A DNA stretch of 64,000 bases from Bradyrhizobium sp. 170 (GCF_023101085.1 NZ_CP064703.1:3162001-3226000), one strand, 5' to 3'; numbered from the stretch's first letter, positions 7,838 through 17,681 are shown. Numbers and translations: made by a program. Notes: generated from the letters alone by a model not told the origin.

Positions 7838-8842
7838 ATGAAGGTTTTCAGAATTGCGGGATTGGCGCTTGCGCTAGCCCTACCGGCTGTGCCCTGCGGG
7901 GCCGCCGAGGCCGTCAACCTGATCCTGAACTGGACGCCGACGGCGGATCATTCGCCGTTCTATTACGCCAAGGCGCAAGGCTGGTTCGAGAAGGCCGGCA
8001 TCGACCTGACGATCGAGGTCGGCAAGGGCTCCGGCGTCTCCTCGCTGAAGGTCGGCTCCGGCGGTTCGCCGTTCGGCATCGCCGATCTCGCGACCATGCT
8101 GGTGGCCAAGAGCAAGGGCGCCGACGTGGTGGCGCTGATGAGCATCTACGCCAATACCGGGCAGACCTTCTACTGGCTGAAGAGCTACGGCGTGAACGGG
8201 CCGAAGGACTTTCCGAACCACAAGATCGGCAATCCGCCGGGCGACGCCTCGCGGGTGATGTGGCCGGCCTTTGCCAAGGCCGCCGGCATCGCGCCTGACT
8301 CCGTGAATTTCGTCAACGTCGGCCCGACCGCCAAGATCGCGGCGCTGAAGAGCCACACCGTCGATATCATCAGCGACTTCTACAATGAGCACGATCTCAA
8401 GGTGATCGAGTTCGGCGCCGATCTCGGCTACGTCAACTGGAAGGACATCGGGCTCAACCCTTACGGCAACTCGCTGATCGTCAACGGCGCGTATCTGGCG
8501 AAGAACCCGAAACTGGTCGAGGAATTCGTCAAAGTCAGCCAGAAGGCCTACGCCGCCTGCGTCGCCGACGTCGCGCCCTGTCTCAAGGCGCTGCTCGATG
8601 CGGCCTCCGGCCTCGACAAGGAAAACCAGCAGCGCCAATGGGAGCGCATCAAGTTCCTGATGACGGACGAATTTACAACGACCAAGGCGCTGGGCTGGAT
8701 CGACGCCGAGCGGATGAAGAAAGACTACGAGCTGGTGCAAACCTATCTCGGCATGGAAAAGCCGTTCGATGTGAACACCGCGTTCTCGGTCAAGATGCTC
8801 GATACGTCGATCAAGATGGATGCCAGCAAGGTGAAGAAGTAG
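7838..8842 (+). CDS. ABC transporter substrate-binding protein (NMT1/THI5-like)
   Basis: A 334-residue periplasmic protein with a signal peptide of about 23 residues. The start of the mature chain (N-W-T-P-T-A-D-H-S-P-F-Y-Y-A) is typical of the NMT1/THI5-like family that binds pyrimidine precursors, riboflavin, taurine or aromatic sulfonates. ATG at 7838 follows a GAGGAGGG ribosome site. It is divergent from the TetR gene and should be the third part of the importer whose permease and ATPase are at 6231 and 2526. An inverted repeat element lies 14 bp after its stop. Confidence 0.86.
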   Translation: MKVFRIAGLALALALPAVPCGAAEAVNLILNWTPTADHSPFYYAKAQGWFEKAGIDLTIEVGKGSGVSSLKVGSGGSPFGIADLATMLVAKSKGADVVALMSIYANTGQTFYWLKSYGVNGPKDFPNHKIGNPPGDASRVMWPAFAKAAGIAPDSVNFVNVGPTAKIAALKSHTVDIISDFYNEHDLKVIEFGADLGYVNWKDIGLNPYGNSLIVNGAYLAKNPKLVEEFVKVSQKAYAACVADVAPCLKALLDAASGLDKENQQRQWERIKFLMTDEFTTTKALGWIDAERMKKDYELVQTYLGMEKPFDVNTAFSVKMLDTSIKMDASKVKK

Positions 8843-8855
8843 GGAGGCACAGCCG

Positions 8856-8972
8856 GCATTGCGAGCCACCCGGTCGGCGCGTAGCGCCGCCGGATGACAG
8901 GCTCCGCGAAGCAATCCATTTCTCCGCTTGCTGAGACATGGATTGCTTCGTCGCTTCGCTCCTCGCAATGAC
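8856..8972. repeat. Dispersed inverted repeat, copy 1
   Basis: The element opens with GCATTGCGAG and closes with CTCGCAATGAC. Inside, GAAGCAATCCAT pairs with ATGGATTGCTTCG. Copies 2 and 3 share these outer and inner arms with different centres. All three lie just 3' of a gene, as expected of REP-like elements that add hairpins to mRNA ends. Confidence 0.8.
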
Positions 8973-8991
8973 AGTCGGTATGGAGTGAGTC

Positions 8992-9420
8992 ATGCTTGCA
9001 GGACAGCTTGCGACGATTGTCGCCGCCGCGTTCGCCGGAGCCGCGTTCTACGTCAATTTCGCCGAGCAGCCGGCGCGTCTCGGCCTCGATGACCGAGCCC
9101 TCCTGAAGCAGTGGAAACCAAGCTACGACCGCGGCCTTATGATGCAGGCGAGTGGCGCGGTCATTTCGGGCGTGCTTGGCCTGATCGCCGCCTGGATGAC
9201 TCGCGATTGGCGATGGATCGTCGGCGCGGTGCTCATTCTCGCAAACTGGCCCTATACGCTATTTGGCATCATGCCGACCAACCGCGCGTTGAAGGCGATT
9301 GCCGAGGAGGACGCCGGCTCCCAATCACGCGCGCTGATCGTGAAGTGGGGAGGCCTGCACGCAGTCAGAACTGCGCTCGGGATCGCGGCGACGCTGGCCT
9401 ACCTGTGGGCACTCAATTAG
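8992..9420 (+). CDS. DUF1772 family membrane protein
   Basis: A 142-residue protein with four hydrophobic segments (about 5-20, 51-69, 76-92, 120-139). The N-terminal pattern ([15 protein letters not shown]) and the conserved N-W-P-Y-T and M-P-T-N-R-A-L stretches are typical of DUF1772, a membrane family distantly related to anthrone oxygenases. Biochemical function unknown. It stands alone between the repeat element and a convergent binding-protein gene. Confidence 0.72.
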   Translation: MLAGQLATIVAAAFAGAAFYVNFAEQPARLGLDDRALLKQWKPSYDRGLMMQASGAVISGVLGLIAAWMTRDWRWIVGAVLILANWPYTLFGIMPTNRALKAIAEEDAGSQSRALIVKWGGLHAVRTALGIAATLAYLWALN

Positions 9421-9451
9421 CGACAGGGACGACCGTGCCTTGCAGGCCGCG

Positions 9452-10438
9452 TCACTGCAGCGCCATGCCCGAGGTCGCGATCACCTTCGTCAGCTTCTCG
9501 TGATCCGCCTTCATCAGCGTGGCCAGATCGGCAAGCGGCATCGGCTTGCCCGGGATGTTGGCGACCGCGAGCTGACGCTGCACCTCCGGATTCTGCAGCG
9601 CCTTGTTGATGCCGTCGTTGATCTTGCCAACGATGGCATCGGGCGTTCCCACCTGAACATAAATGCCGTACCACGGTACATAGGTGGCTTCCGGAAATCC
9701 CGCTTCCGCAATCGTCGGCACATCAGGCAGGTCGGCGACACGCTTGTCCGTCATGACAGCCAGCGGCTTCACGCTGCCTGCCTTGATGTGCGGCAATGCC
9801 AGTTCGAGCGACACGATCTCGAAATGCATCAGGTTCGTCATCAGGTCGATCAGGGCCTGCGGCTGGCCCTTGTAGCCGACATTGGTGAGCTTGATGTTCG
9901 CGGCCTGAAACAGCTTTTGCGCGCTCAGATCGATGGAGGAACCAGTTCCGGGATTGCCGAAATTGAGTTCGCCCGGCTTCTTGCGCGCGATCTCGACGAA
10001 TTCCTTGATGGTGCCGGCCGGCATCGAAGGGTGAACCAGCGCGACGCTTTGATTCCAGACGGCGAGGCCGACGCATTTGAGGTCCTTCAGCGCGTCCCAG
10101 CCGGCGTCCTTGTAGAGCGTCGGGTTGACCAGCGCGGCCGGGCCGGTGACGAGCCAGGTGTAACCATCAGGTTCGCTGCGCGCCACTGAAGCCGTGCCGA
10201 TATTGCTGTTGCCGCCCGGCCTTGCCTCGACGACGACAGTCTGTTTCCAGTCGCGGCCGACCTGTTCGGTCACGGCGCGCGCGACGATGTCGACGATGCC
10301 GCCGGCGGGGTAGGGCACGATGATGCGGATCGGGCGGTTCGGATAATTGCTCTGCGCCTGTGCGGCATTGGCGAGCAGCATGGCCACGCCCAAAGCAGAA
10401 CCCACGGCGAAGCCCAGTACGGTTTTGATCCGGCTCAT
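9452..10438 (-). CDS. Tripartite tricarboxylate transporter (Bug/TctC) binding protein, orphan
   Basis: A 328-residue periplasmic protein. Residues 1-29 form a signal peptide ending A-Q-A. The conserved R-I-I-V-P-Y-P-A-G-G and D-I-V-A-R segments that contact carboxylates in Bug proteins follow directly. ATG at 10438 is preceded by GGGGAGGGA. No TctA or TctB membrane gene is nearby, which is common for this expanded family. It lies downstream of the IclR gene on the same strand, so that regulator may control it. Confidence 0.86.
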   Translation of the reverse strand: MSRIKTVLGFAVGSALGVAMLLANAAQAQSNYPNRPIRIIVPYPAGGIVDIVARAVTEQVGRDWKQTVVVEARPGGNSNIGTASVARSEPDGYTWLVTGPAALVNPTLYKDAGWDALKDLKCVGLAVWNQSVALVHPSMPAGTIKEFVEIARKKPGELNFGNPGTGSSIDLSAQKLFQAANIKLTNVGYKGQPQALIDLMTNLMHFEIVSLELALPHIKAGSVKPLAVMTDKRVADLPDVPTIAEAGFPEATYVPWYGIYVQVGTPDAIVGKINDGINKALQNPEVQRQLAVANIPGKPMPLADLATLMKADHEKLTKVIATSGMALQ

Positions 10439-10460
10439 TCGTCCCTCCCCATATATTTTA

Positions 10461-10480
10461 CGCATCGTTCGAGCGATGCG
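10461..10480. promoter_or_regulatory. Short perfect hairpin between IclR gene and binding-protein gene
   Basis: CGCATCG (10461-10467) and CGATGCG (10474-10480) form a seven-base stem with a six-base loop, 22 bp from the IclR gene's stop and 22 bp upstream of the binding-protein ATG. It could be a terminator without a T-run, or an operator. Confidence 0.4.
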
Positions 10481-10502
10481 CCTGCCCCTCTAGCGGGGGT
10501 AT

Positions 10503-11315
10503 TCAGTCGTTGGCCACCAGCGAGCGGATGCTGCGCGCCAGGCCCAGCATGCGCGGTCCGCATTCGCGCTCGATCTGTTCGGCGTTGAAACGAAACGAGG
10601 GAATGCCGCAATTGACGGAAAGGCAGTCGCCCGAGGGCGTGCGGTACAGCGGCGCGGCGACGCCGAAGATTTCGCGCCGCCATTCGCCGAGCGAGATCGC
10701 AAAGCCGCGTTCTTTGCAAAGCTCGACATCCGGCAGCGTCCGTGCCTGCACATAGTCGGCTTCTTCCGGGCGCTCGGCCTTCACATCAGCCACATAGGCG
10801 TCGAGCTCTTCTTTGGTGAACAGCGACAGCAGCGCGCGGCCGACGGCGGTCGGCGCCAGCGAACTGGCAAAGCCCACATCCGGCAAATGCGTCACGGCGT
10901 CGGTGGTGCGCAGCGTCTCGACGTAGATGAAGTCGAGGCCGAACGGCATCGCGATGGAAACCGTGCCCCCGGTGTAGGCGGCGAAATCGCGCATCAGGGG
11001 CCGCGCGAGTTGCCGCACCTTCAGCGCCGACAGCACGGGATAGGCGGCGGCCAGAATACCAAGCCCGAGCTGGAAGCGTCCTTTGGCGTCACGCTTGAGA
11101 TAGCCGAGCTGCGCCAGCGTGTAGGTCAGCCGCGACACCGTCGGCCGCGACAGGCCGGTATGCAGCGCGAGGTCGGCGTTCGACAGCGAGCCGCTGCGGT
11201 TGCGGAACGCGGCCAGCACGTCGAGCCCATGCGCTAGCGTGGTCGCGAAGGAGGGATCGGCCTGATCCTCCGCCGTCCGAGACCTCGGAGGATCGATACT
11301 GGAAATCGCTGCCAT
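10503..11315 (-). CDS. IclR family transcriptional regulator
   Basis: A 270-residue regulator. The N-terminal winged HTH covers about 28-90 (A-D-L-A-L-H-T-G-L-S-R-P-T-V-S-R-L as recognition region), followed by the IclR effector domain. ATG at 11315 is chosen because family homology starts there; the frame continues upstream without similarity. It is divergent from the acyl-CoA dehydrogenase operon, the usual arrangement for an IclR regulator of a catabolic pathway. A TATATCGA / TCGATATA inverted pair in the shared spacer is a candidate operator. Confidence 0.87.
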   Translation of the reverse strand: MAAISSIDPPRSRTAEDQADPSFATTLAHGLDVLAAFRNRSGSLSNADLALHTGLSRPTVSRLTYTLAQLGYLKRDAKGRFQLGLGILAAAYPVLSALKVRQLARPLMRDFAAYTGGTVSIAMPFGLDFIYVETLRTTDAVTHLPDVGFASSLAPTAVGRALLSLFTKEELDAYVADVKAERPEEADYVQARTLPDVELCKERGFAISLGEWRREIFGVAAPLYRTPSGDCLSVNCGIPSFRFNAEQIERECGPRMLGLARSIRSLVAND

Positions 11316-11351
11316 GACCGAAATTTGGCCATGGTTCCCCAGTTCTGTCAA

Positions 11352-11386
11352 TATATCGAAATGAATTTGCATATCGTGTCGATATA
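11352..11386. promoter_or_regulatory. Inverted TATATCGA / TCGATATA pair in divergent promoter region
   Basis: TATATCGA (11352-11359) and TCGATATA (11379-11386) are exact reverse complements, 19 bases apart, with a CATATCG in between. The stretch is AT-rich and lies between the divergent IclR and acyl-CoA dehydrogenase genes. Site sequence and position suit IclR binding; this is inference. Confidence 0.45.
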
Positions 11387-11417
11387 CGCTTAGGTTCCCG
11401 AAAAAGCGGGAGGCGGC

Positions 11418-12659
11418 ATGGATTTCGATCTTTCCAGGCGATCGGAAGCGTGGCGGGAGAAACTTCAGGCGTTCTTCGACGCCGAAGTGTTGCCGCGCCA
11501 TCGCGCCTGGCTCGATCATGCGGCCAAAGGCGAGGCTGCGCCCTTCATGGGGGACTTGCAGCGCAAGGCACGGGCAGCAGGGCTGTGGAATCTCGGCCTT
11601 CCCGAACTGTCCGACGACGAGCCCGGCACCCGCCTTTCCAATCTCGAATATGCGCCGCTGGCGGAAATCATGGGCCGGCTGTTCTGGGCGCCTGAGGTCT
11701 TCAACTGTCAGGCGCCCGACGTGCCCAACATGATCGCGCTGCAGAATTGCGCCACTTCTGAACAGAAGGCGCGCTGGCTGCAGCCGCTGCTGGAGGCCAA
11801 AACCCGCTCGGCCTTCGGCATGACCGAACCTGATGTGGCTTCATCCGATGCCACCAACATCGCCACGCGCATGGTTCGCGACGGCGACGACTACATCATC
11901 AACGGACGGAAATGGTTCATCACCGGCGCGGCGCATCCGCGATGCAGCTTCCTGATCGTGATGGGCGTGACCGATTCCGGCGCGGACCGCACCGGCCGTC
12001 ATTCCTGCATCATCGTGCCGATGGATACGCCGGGCGTTCGCCTGGTGCGGCGGCTGCGCTGGATGGGATGTGAGGATCACGTCGCCCCGATCGGAGAACT
12101 CGCTTTCGATAATGTGCGCGTACCCCGGGCCAACCTGCTCGGCGCCGAGGGCGAAGGTTTCAAGGTCGCGCAGATTCGGCTGGGGCCGGCCCGCATCCAT
12201 CATTGCATGCGCTCGATCGGGCTCTGCGAGCTTTTGATCGAACTGATGATGGTCCGATCGTCGGAGCGCTCCGCCTTCGGGCGCGCCGTGATCCAGTACG
12301 ACACCGTGCAACGCTGGATCGCGGAATCCCGCGTCGAACTCGAACAGGCGCGGTTGTTGGCCTATCGCTGTGCGTGGCGGCTCGATCAGGCCGGCCACCA
12401 GGACGCCTGGCGCGACGTCTCGCTGATCAAGGTGGCGGTGCCCGCGATGCTGCAGCGGATCGCCGACCGTGCCATGCAGGTGTTCGGCGCGATGGGCGGC
12501 TCCGACGATACGCCGATCCATCAGGCGCTGGCCTGGGGGCGCCTGCTGCGCATCGGCGACGGCCCCGATGAAGTCCATCTGCGGCAGATCTTTCGCATGG
12601 AGCCGATGCCGTCCTGGTCGATCGCAAACTCGCCGTACCTGTCCGCACATCCGTCCTGA
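11418..12659 (+). CDS. Acyl-CoA dehydrogenase family protein
   Basis: A 413-residue flavoprotein of the acyl-CoA dehydrogenase superfamily, which introduces an alpha-beta double bond into acyl-CoA esters. The signature [12 protein letters not shown] (133-144) and the FAD region W-F-I-T-G-A are visible. Size and the C-terminal G-D-G-P-D-E-V-H segment resemble ACAD10/11-like bacterial enzymes. It is the first gene of a catabolic operon with the monooxygenase at 12707 and the hydrolase at 14568. Chain-length preference cannot be read. Confidence 0.88.
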   Translation: MDFDLSRRSEAWREKLQAFFDAEVLPRHRAWLDHAAKGEAAPFMGDLQRKARAAGLWNLGLPELSDDEPGTRLSNLEYAPLAEIMGRLFWAPEVFNCQAPDVPNMIALQNCATSEQKARWLQPLLEAKTRSAFGMTEPDVASSDATNIATRMVRDGDDYIINGRKWFITGAAHPRCSFLIVMGVTDSGADRTGRHSCIIVPMDTPGVRLVRRLRWMGCEDHVAPIGELAFDNVRVPRANLLGAEGEGFKVAQIRLGPARIHHCMRSIGLCELLIELMMVRSSERSAFGRAVIQYDTVQRWIAESRVELEQARLLAYRCAWRLDQAGHQDAWRDVSLIKVAVPAMLQRIADRAMQVFGAMGGSDDTPIHQALAWGRLLRIGDGPDEVHLRQIFRMEPMPSWSIANSPYLSAHPS

Positions 12660-12706
12660 GCGGTGGTAAGACAGAAACGTCCGTAATTTTTGAAAGGCGT
12701 CTTCGG

Positions 12707-14527
12707 ATGACGATCACTGATCAACCTCGGGCCTCGCAGGCCGCCGCGATCGACAAGGAGCGGCTGCGCCAGAAATATCTCGAGGAGCGCAACAAGCGGC
12801 TACGCCCTGATGGCAATGACCAGTATCTCCGCGTCGCAGGACAGCTCGCGCATTATCTCGACGATCCCTATACGCCCGTCACCGCGCGCGATCAGAAGAC
12901 CGACCACGTCAGCTTCGCCTTCATCGGCGGCGGCTTTGCCGGGCTCGCCACCGCCGCGCGCTTGTCCGAAGCCGGCATCAGGGATGTCTGCATCATCGAG
13001 AAGGGCGGCGACTTCGGCGGGACCTGGTACTGGAACAGGTATCCGGGCGCGCAATGCGATACCGCGTCGATGGTCTACATGCCGCTGCTCGAAGAAACCG
13101 GCCACATGCCGTCGGAGAAGTATGCGCATGCGCCGGAGATTCTCGCGCACTGCCAGCGCATCGGCAAGCAATATGGCCTCTACGAACACGCGCTCTTCCA
13201 CACCGAGGTCGTGAGCCTCGACTGGGACGAGGCAAAATCGCGCTGGACCATCCGCACCAACCGTGGTGATGCCTTCACCGCGCAGTTCGTCGGCATGGGC
13301 ACGGGACCGCTGCATGTGCCGAAACTTCCCGGCATCGAAGGTATCGAGTCCTTCAAGGGGCACTCGTTCCACACCAGCCGTTGGGATTACGATTACACGG
13401 GTGGCGATCCCAAGGGCGCGCCGATGGAGAAGCTGGCCGACAAGCGCGTCGGCATCATCGGCACGGGCGCCACATCCGTGCAGTGCGTGCCGCATCTCGC
13501 GCGCGCCTGCAAGGAACTCTATGTCTTCCAGCGCACGCCGTCCTCTGTCGACGTCAGAGCCAACGCGCCGATCGATCCGAAATGGTTTGAGGGGATCGCG
13601 ACATCAGGCTGGCAACAGCGCTGGCTGGAGAATTTTACCGCGAACCAGGCCGGCGGCTCCGCGGAAGAAGATCTGGTGCAGGACGGCTGGACCGATCTGT
13701 CGCGGCGAATTCGCGCCAGGATCATGGACCTGCCGCGCGAGCAGCGAATCCCGCGAAACATGCTGGCGGCGTTCGAGGATTCCGATTTCGAGAAGATGGA
13801 GGAAATCCGGTCGCGGGTCGATGCGATCGTCAGCGACCGCGAAACGGCGGCAAAACTCAAGGCCTGGTATCGCCAGCTCTGCAAGCGGCCGTGCTTCCAC
13901 GACTCGTATCTTCAAGCCTTCAACACGCCGGGCACGCATCTCGTCGATACCGACGGTAAGGGCGTCGAGCGTATCACCGAGAACGGCGTCGTCGTCGCGG
14001 GCAAGGAATACAAGCTCGACTGCATCATCTACGCCTCGGGATTCGAGGTCGGCACCGAATACAAGCGGCGCGCCGGCTTCGATCTGACTGGCCGTGGCGG
14101 CATCAAACTATCGGAGCACTGGGCCGCCGGCATGCGCACCAAGCACGGCATCCACGTCCACGGCTTTCCGAACGCGTTCTTCGTGCAGCCGACGCAGGGC
14201 GCCAATCTCATCTCCAACGTCCCGCATAATCTGACCGAGGCTGCGAAGACGATTGCGCTGATGATCCGGCATGCGCAGGCGAACGGTTTCAAGGAGATCG
14301 AGGTCACCAGGGAAGCCGAGGACCGCTGGGTCGAACTCCTGTTGACCGGCGCCGGCCTCATGATCGGCTCGCCCGACTGCACGCCCGGCTATTACAACAA
14401 TGAAGGACGCGAGCCGGGTCCGGCGGCCAAGCTCAATGTCGGCTATCCCGCAGGCGCGATGGCCTACTTCAAGTATATCGACGGATGGCGCAGCAGCGGC
14501 CAGTTCGAGGGGCTGCAGTTTCGCTGA
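12707..14527 (+). CDS. Baeyer-Villiger flavin monooxygenase
   Basis: A 606-residue enzyme of the cyclohexanone/phenylacetone monooxygenase class, which inserts oxygen next to a ketone using NADPH and FAD. The FAD loop G-G-G-F-A-G-L is at 74-80, the NADPH loop G-T-G-A-T-S near 252, and between them lies the class fingerprint [12 protein letters not shown] (about 216-227). The first 65 residues are an extension as in the longer family members. It follows the dehydrogenase by 47 bp and precedes the sulfatase-like gene by 40 bp. The substrate is probably a cyclic or aryl ketone. Confidence 0.9.
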   Translation: MTITDQPRASQAAAIDKERLRQKYLEERNKRLRPDGNDQYLRVAGQLAHYLDDPYTPVTARDQKTDHVSFAFIGGGFAGLATAARLSEAGIRDVCIIEKGGDFGGTWYWNRYPGAQCDTASMVYMPLLEETGHMPSEKYAHAPEILAHCQRIGKQYGLYEHALFHTEVVSLDWDEAKSRWTIRTNRGDAFTAQFVGMGTGPLHVPKLPGIEGIESFKGHSFHTSRWDYDYTGGDPKGAPMEKLADKRVGIIGTGATSVQCVPHLARACKELYVFQRTPSSVDVRANAPIDPKWFEGIATSGWQQRWLENFTANQAGGSAEEDLVQDGWTDLSRRIRARIMDLPREQRIPRNMLAAFEDSDFEKMEEIRSRVDAIVSDRETAAKLKAWYRQLCKRPCFHDSYLQAFNTPGTHLVDTDGKGVERITENGVVVAGKEYKLDCIIYASGFEVGTEYKRRAGFDLTGRGGIKLSEHWAAGMRTKHGIHVHGFPNAFFVQPTQGANLISNVPHNLTEAAKTIALMIRHAQANGFKEIEVTREAEDRWVELLLTGAGLMIGSPDCTPGYYNNEGREPGPAAKLNVGYPAGAMAYFKYIDGWRSSGQFEGLQFR

Positions 14528-14567
14528 CGTCGTTTTCGATTTTGTTTGCGCAAGGGAGTACACAACA

Positions 14568-16514
14568 ATGAGCCAACCAGCCACGACGGAAACGCCTAAG
14601 GAATTTCCAAAGGACGCTTCTGCGCCCGTCATCGCGCAGCACACGGCGACGCTGAAGGCGCTGCCATTCTCTGACGTCCGAGATTTCGACGACGCGGCGC
14701 GCGGCTTCCTCGGCACCGTGGAGAACGCCAAAATCACGTCGCCACAGGGCAGGGTGGTCTGGAGCCTGGAGCCCTACGGCTTTCTCTCCGCGGAACAAGC
14801 GCCGCCAACGGTTGACCCCAGCCTGTGGCGGCAGTCGCGGCTCAACATGCACCACGGCCTGTTCGAGGTGGTGCCCGGTGTCTACCAGGTGCGGGGCCTC
14901 GACATCGCCAACATGACGCTGATCGAGGGTGACAGCGGCGTGATCGTGGTGGATACGCTGACCTCGATCGAGGGCGCGCGGGCCGCGATGGAGCTTTACT
15001 TCCAGCACCGCGGCAAGCGGCAGGTCAGTGCCGTCATCTTCACCCATACTCACACCGACCATTGGGGCGGCGCGCGCGGCGTGCTCGACGACGAGAGGCT
15101 CGCCGGCGGCAAGGTGCCGATCATCGCGCCCAATCTGTTCATGGAGCACGCGGTCTCCGAAAACATCATCGCGGGTCCGGCGATGCTGCGCCGCGCGATG
15201 TATCAGTTCGGGCCGTTGCTGGCGAAGGGCGTACGCGGGCAGGTCGATTGCGGGCTCGGCAAGACCATGGCGGCAGGGGCGGTCGCGCTGCTGCGTCCGA
15301 CCGATCTCATCATCGCGACCGGTGACAAGCGAACCATCGACGGCGTGGAATTCGAATTCCAGATGGCGCCGAACAGCGAAGCGCCGGCGGAAATGCATTT
15401 CTTCATCCCGCGCTACAAGCTTTTGAACCTGGCGGAAAACTGCACGCACAATTTCCACAACCTGCTGCCGTTCCGCGGCGCCGACGTGCGCGACGCGCTG
15501 GCCTGGTCAAAATATCTCGGCGAGGCGCTGCAGATGTGGGGCGGCAAGGCGGATGCGATGTGCGGTCAGCATCATTGGCCGGTGTGGGGCCACGAGCGGA
15601 TCGACACCATGATCCGCCAGCAGCGCGATCTCTACAAATTCGCGCATGACCAGACCATCCGCCTGATGAACCACGGGCTCACCGCGACCGAAATCGCGGA
15701 AACCATCCGCTTGCCGGCGAGCCTCGAGGGCGCCTGGCACGGCCGCGGCTACTACGGGCATATCAGGCACAATGTGAAGGCGATCTACCAAAAGTATCTC
15801 GGCTGGTACGACGCCAATCCGGTCAATCTTGATCCGCTGCCGCCGGTGGAATCAGGCAAGAAGTATGTCGAGTATATGGGTGGCGCGGATGCGATCCTCG
15901 CGCGGGCGACGAAGGATTTTGCCAAGGGCGAATTCCGCTTCGTCGCGCAAGCCGTGAGCCATCTGGTATTCGCCGACCCCGACAACCAGGCGGCGCGCGC
16001 GATGCTGGCCGATACCTTCGAGCAGCTCGGCTACGCCTCGGAGAGCTCGACGTGGCGCAACGCCTATCTGTTCGGCGCGCAGGAGCTGCGGCAGGGCATG
16101 CCGAAGGTGCCGCCACGCTCGACGATGCCGCGCGAAACGCTGGCGGCGCTCCGCACCGAACAGCTATGGGACGTGCTCGGCGTTCGCCTCAACGGCCCCA
16201 AGGCCGAAGGCAAGCGTATTGTGCTGAACTGGAATTTCACCGACACCGATGAGACCTTCATCCTCAATCTGGAAAATTGCGCGCTGACTTATGCCGCTGG
16301 CGCGCAGGCGGCCGACGCCGACGCCAGCTTCACGCTGCCGCGCGGCGTGCTCGACGAGGTGATCGCCAAACTGACGACGTTTCCGGAAGCGGTCGGCTCC
16401 GGCAAGATCAAGGTCAGCGGCGATCCGATGCGGCTCGCCGAGTTGATGGCGCTGATGGACGAGTTTCCGCGGATGTTCGAGATCGTCGAGCCGAAGCGGA
16501 CGGCGGTCTCCTAA
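14568..16514 (+). CDS. Alkyl sulfatase (SdsA1/BDS1-type) metallo-beta-lactamase hydrolase
   Basis: A 648-residue protein. The metallo-beta-lactamase zinc motif T-H-T-H-T-D-H-W-G-G gives H160, H162, D164 and H165. The later alkylsulfatase dimerisation region (about 400-520) and the SCP2-like C-terminal domain (about 530-648) match the SdsA1 architecture, which cleaves alkyl sulfate esters. Unlike secreted SdsA1, the N terminus is polar with no signal peptide, so a cytoplasmic enzyme is expected. ATG at 14568 follows AAGGGAG. It is the last gene of the operon; a repeat follows its stop directly. Confidence 0.88.
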   Translation: MSQPATTETPKEFPKDASAPVIAQHTATLKALPFSDVRDFDDAARGFLGTVENAKITSPQGRVVWSLEPYGFLSAEQAPPTVDPSLWRQSRLNMHHGLFEVVPGVYQVRGLDIANMTLIEGDSGVIVVDTLTSIEGARAAMELYFQHRGKRQVSAVIFTHTHTDHWGGARGVLDDERLAGGKVPIIAPNLFMEHAVSENIIAGPAMLRRAMYQFGPLLAKGVRGQVDCGLGKTMAAGAVALLRPTDLIIATGDKRTIDGVEFEFQMAPNSEAPAEMHFFIPRYKLLNLAENCTHNFHNLLPFRGADVRDALAWSKYLGEALQMWGGKADAMCGQHHWPVWGHERIDTMIRQQRDLYKFAHDQTIRLMNHGLTATEIAETIRLPASLEGAWHGRGYYGHIRHNVKAIYQKYLGWYDANPVNLDPLPPVESGKKYVEYMGGADAILARATKDFAKGEFRFVAQAVSHLVFADPDNQAARAMLADTFEQLGYASESSTWRNAYLFGAQELRQGMPKVPPRSTMPRETLAALRTEQLWDVLGVRLNGPKAEGKRIVLNWNFTDTDETFILNLENCALTYAAGAQAADADASFTLPRGVLDEVIAKLTTFPEAVGSGKIKVSGDPMRLAELMALMDEFPRMFEIVEPKRTAVS

Positions 16515-16515
16515 C

Positions 16516-16598
16516 GTCATTGCGAGCGCAGCAAAGCAATCCATCCCTCCACTTGCCGAGGCATGGATTGCTTCGTCGCTTCGCTCCTCGCAATGACG
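16516..16598. repeat. Dispersed inverted repeat, copy 2
   Basis: Opens GTCATTGCGAGC and closes CTCGCAATGACG, with GCAATCCAT / ATGGATTGC as inner arms; the compact version of the element. It separates the convergent sulfatase and glycosyltransferase genes and could terminate both. Confidence 0.8.
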
Positions 16599-16610
16599 GT
16601 CGCGGCGGTT

Positions 16611-17681
16611 CTACTCCGCGCTGCTCACCAGCTTGATGCGCGGCTCCGCTTCCTCCATCAGGCCGCGATAGGCGGCGAGATAATCCAGCGCCATGCGACG
16701 CGCGGTGAAGCGGACCTCGAATTGCTTGCGGATGGCGGCGCGGTCCAGTCCGGCAAGACGGTCGACCACGGCAACCGCGCTGGTCTCGTCTTCCACGACG
16801 AAGCCGGTGAGACCGGGGTCGATGATCTCCGGCACCGAACCGCGGTTATAGGCAATCACGGGCGTGCCGCAGGCCATGGCTTCGATCATCACGAGGCCGA
16901 ACGGCTCCGGCCAGTCGATCGGTACCAGAAGACCGATCGCGCCGCTGAGGAAATCGGATTTCTCGCGGTCTGAGATCTCGCCGATATATTCGACCAGCGG
17001 ATTGGCCTTGATGAGCGGTGAGATCAACTCATCGTAATAGTCCTGGTCGGCGCGGTCGACCTTGGCCGCGATCTTGAGCGGGATGCCGCATCGTGTGGCA
17101 ATCCTGATGGCGCGATCCACGCCCTTTTCCGGTGCGATCCGTCCGAGCACCGCCAGATAGGACGGCTGCACCGGCTGCGGCGTCAGCAAATTCTCCGGCA
17201 GCCCATGGTGAATGGTGCGCACCCAGTTGGCCTGCGGCACCGGGCGCCGCTGCGCATTGGAGATCGAGATCACCGGAACCTTGGAGAAGGTGCTGAACAC
17301 CGGCTGATGCTCCGGCAGGTCGAGCCTGCCATGCAGGGTGGTCAGGAACGGCGTCGGCTGCCGGTAGAACAGCGAGAATGGATAATAGTCGAGATGAAAG
17401 TGGAGAAAATCGAACTCTTCATCGTCGCATTTCCGCCGCACGCGCTCCAGCATCACCATATGCAGCGCGTTGGGATCCCGCACCGAGCCGTCGAGACGCA
17501 GTGCTTTCGGCCATGTTGCGTCGAGTTTCGCCGAGGTGCGGGAATCTCCGCTGGCAAACAATGTGACCTCGTGTCCCAATGCCACAAGTTCCTCGGTCAG
17601 CCAGTGCACCACCCGCTCGGTGCCGCCGTACAATTTGGGGGGTACAGCCTCCGTCAGCGGGGCGACCTGCGCGATGCGCAT
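16611..17681 (-). CDS. Glycosyltransferase family 4 protein
   Basis: A 356-residue GT-B-fold glycosyltransferase. The N-terminal acceptor half has the glycine loop P-K-L-Y-G-G-T-E-R-V-V. The donor half has the E-x7-E pattern P-E-P-F-G-L-V-M-I-E-A-M-A-C-G-T (about 257-272). ATG at 17681 follows CAGGAG with seven-base spacing. It is divergent from the ABC exporter at 17985, and a glucan debranching enzyme lies beyond, so an oligo- or polysaccharide role is plausible. Donor and acceptor are unknown. Confidence 0.85.
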   Translation of the reverse strand: MRIAQVAPLTEAVPPKLYGGTERVVHWLTEELVALGHEVTLFASGDSRTSAKLDATWPKALRLDGSVRDPNALHMVMLERVRRKCDDEEFDFLHFHLDYYPFSLFYRQPTPFLTTLHGRLDLPEHQPVFSTFSKVPVISISNAQRRPVPQANWVRTIHHGLPENLLTPQPVQPSYLAVLGRIAPEKGVDRAIRIATRCGIPLKIAAKVDRADQDYYDELISPLIKANPLVEYIGEISDREKSDFLSGAIGLLVPIDWPEPFGLVMIEAMACGTPVIAYNRGSVPEIIDPGLTGFVVEDETSAVAVVDRLAGLDRAAIRKQFEVRFTARRMALDYLAAYRGLMEEAEPRIKLVSSAE

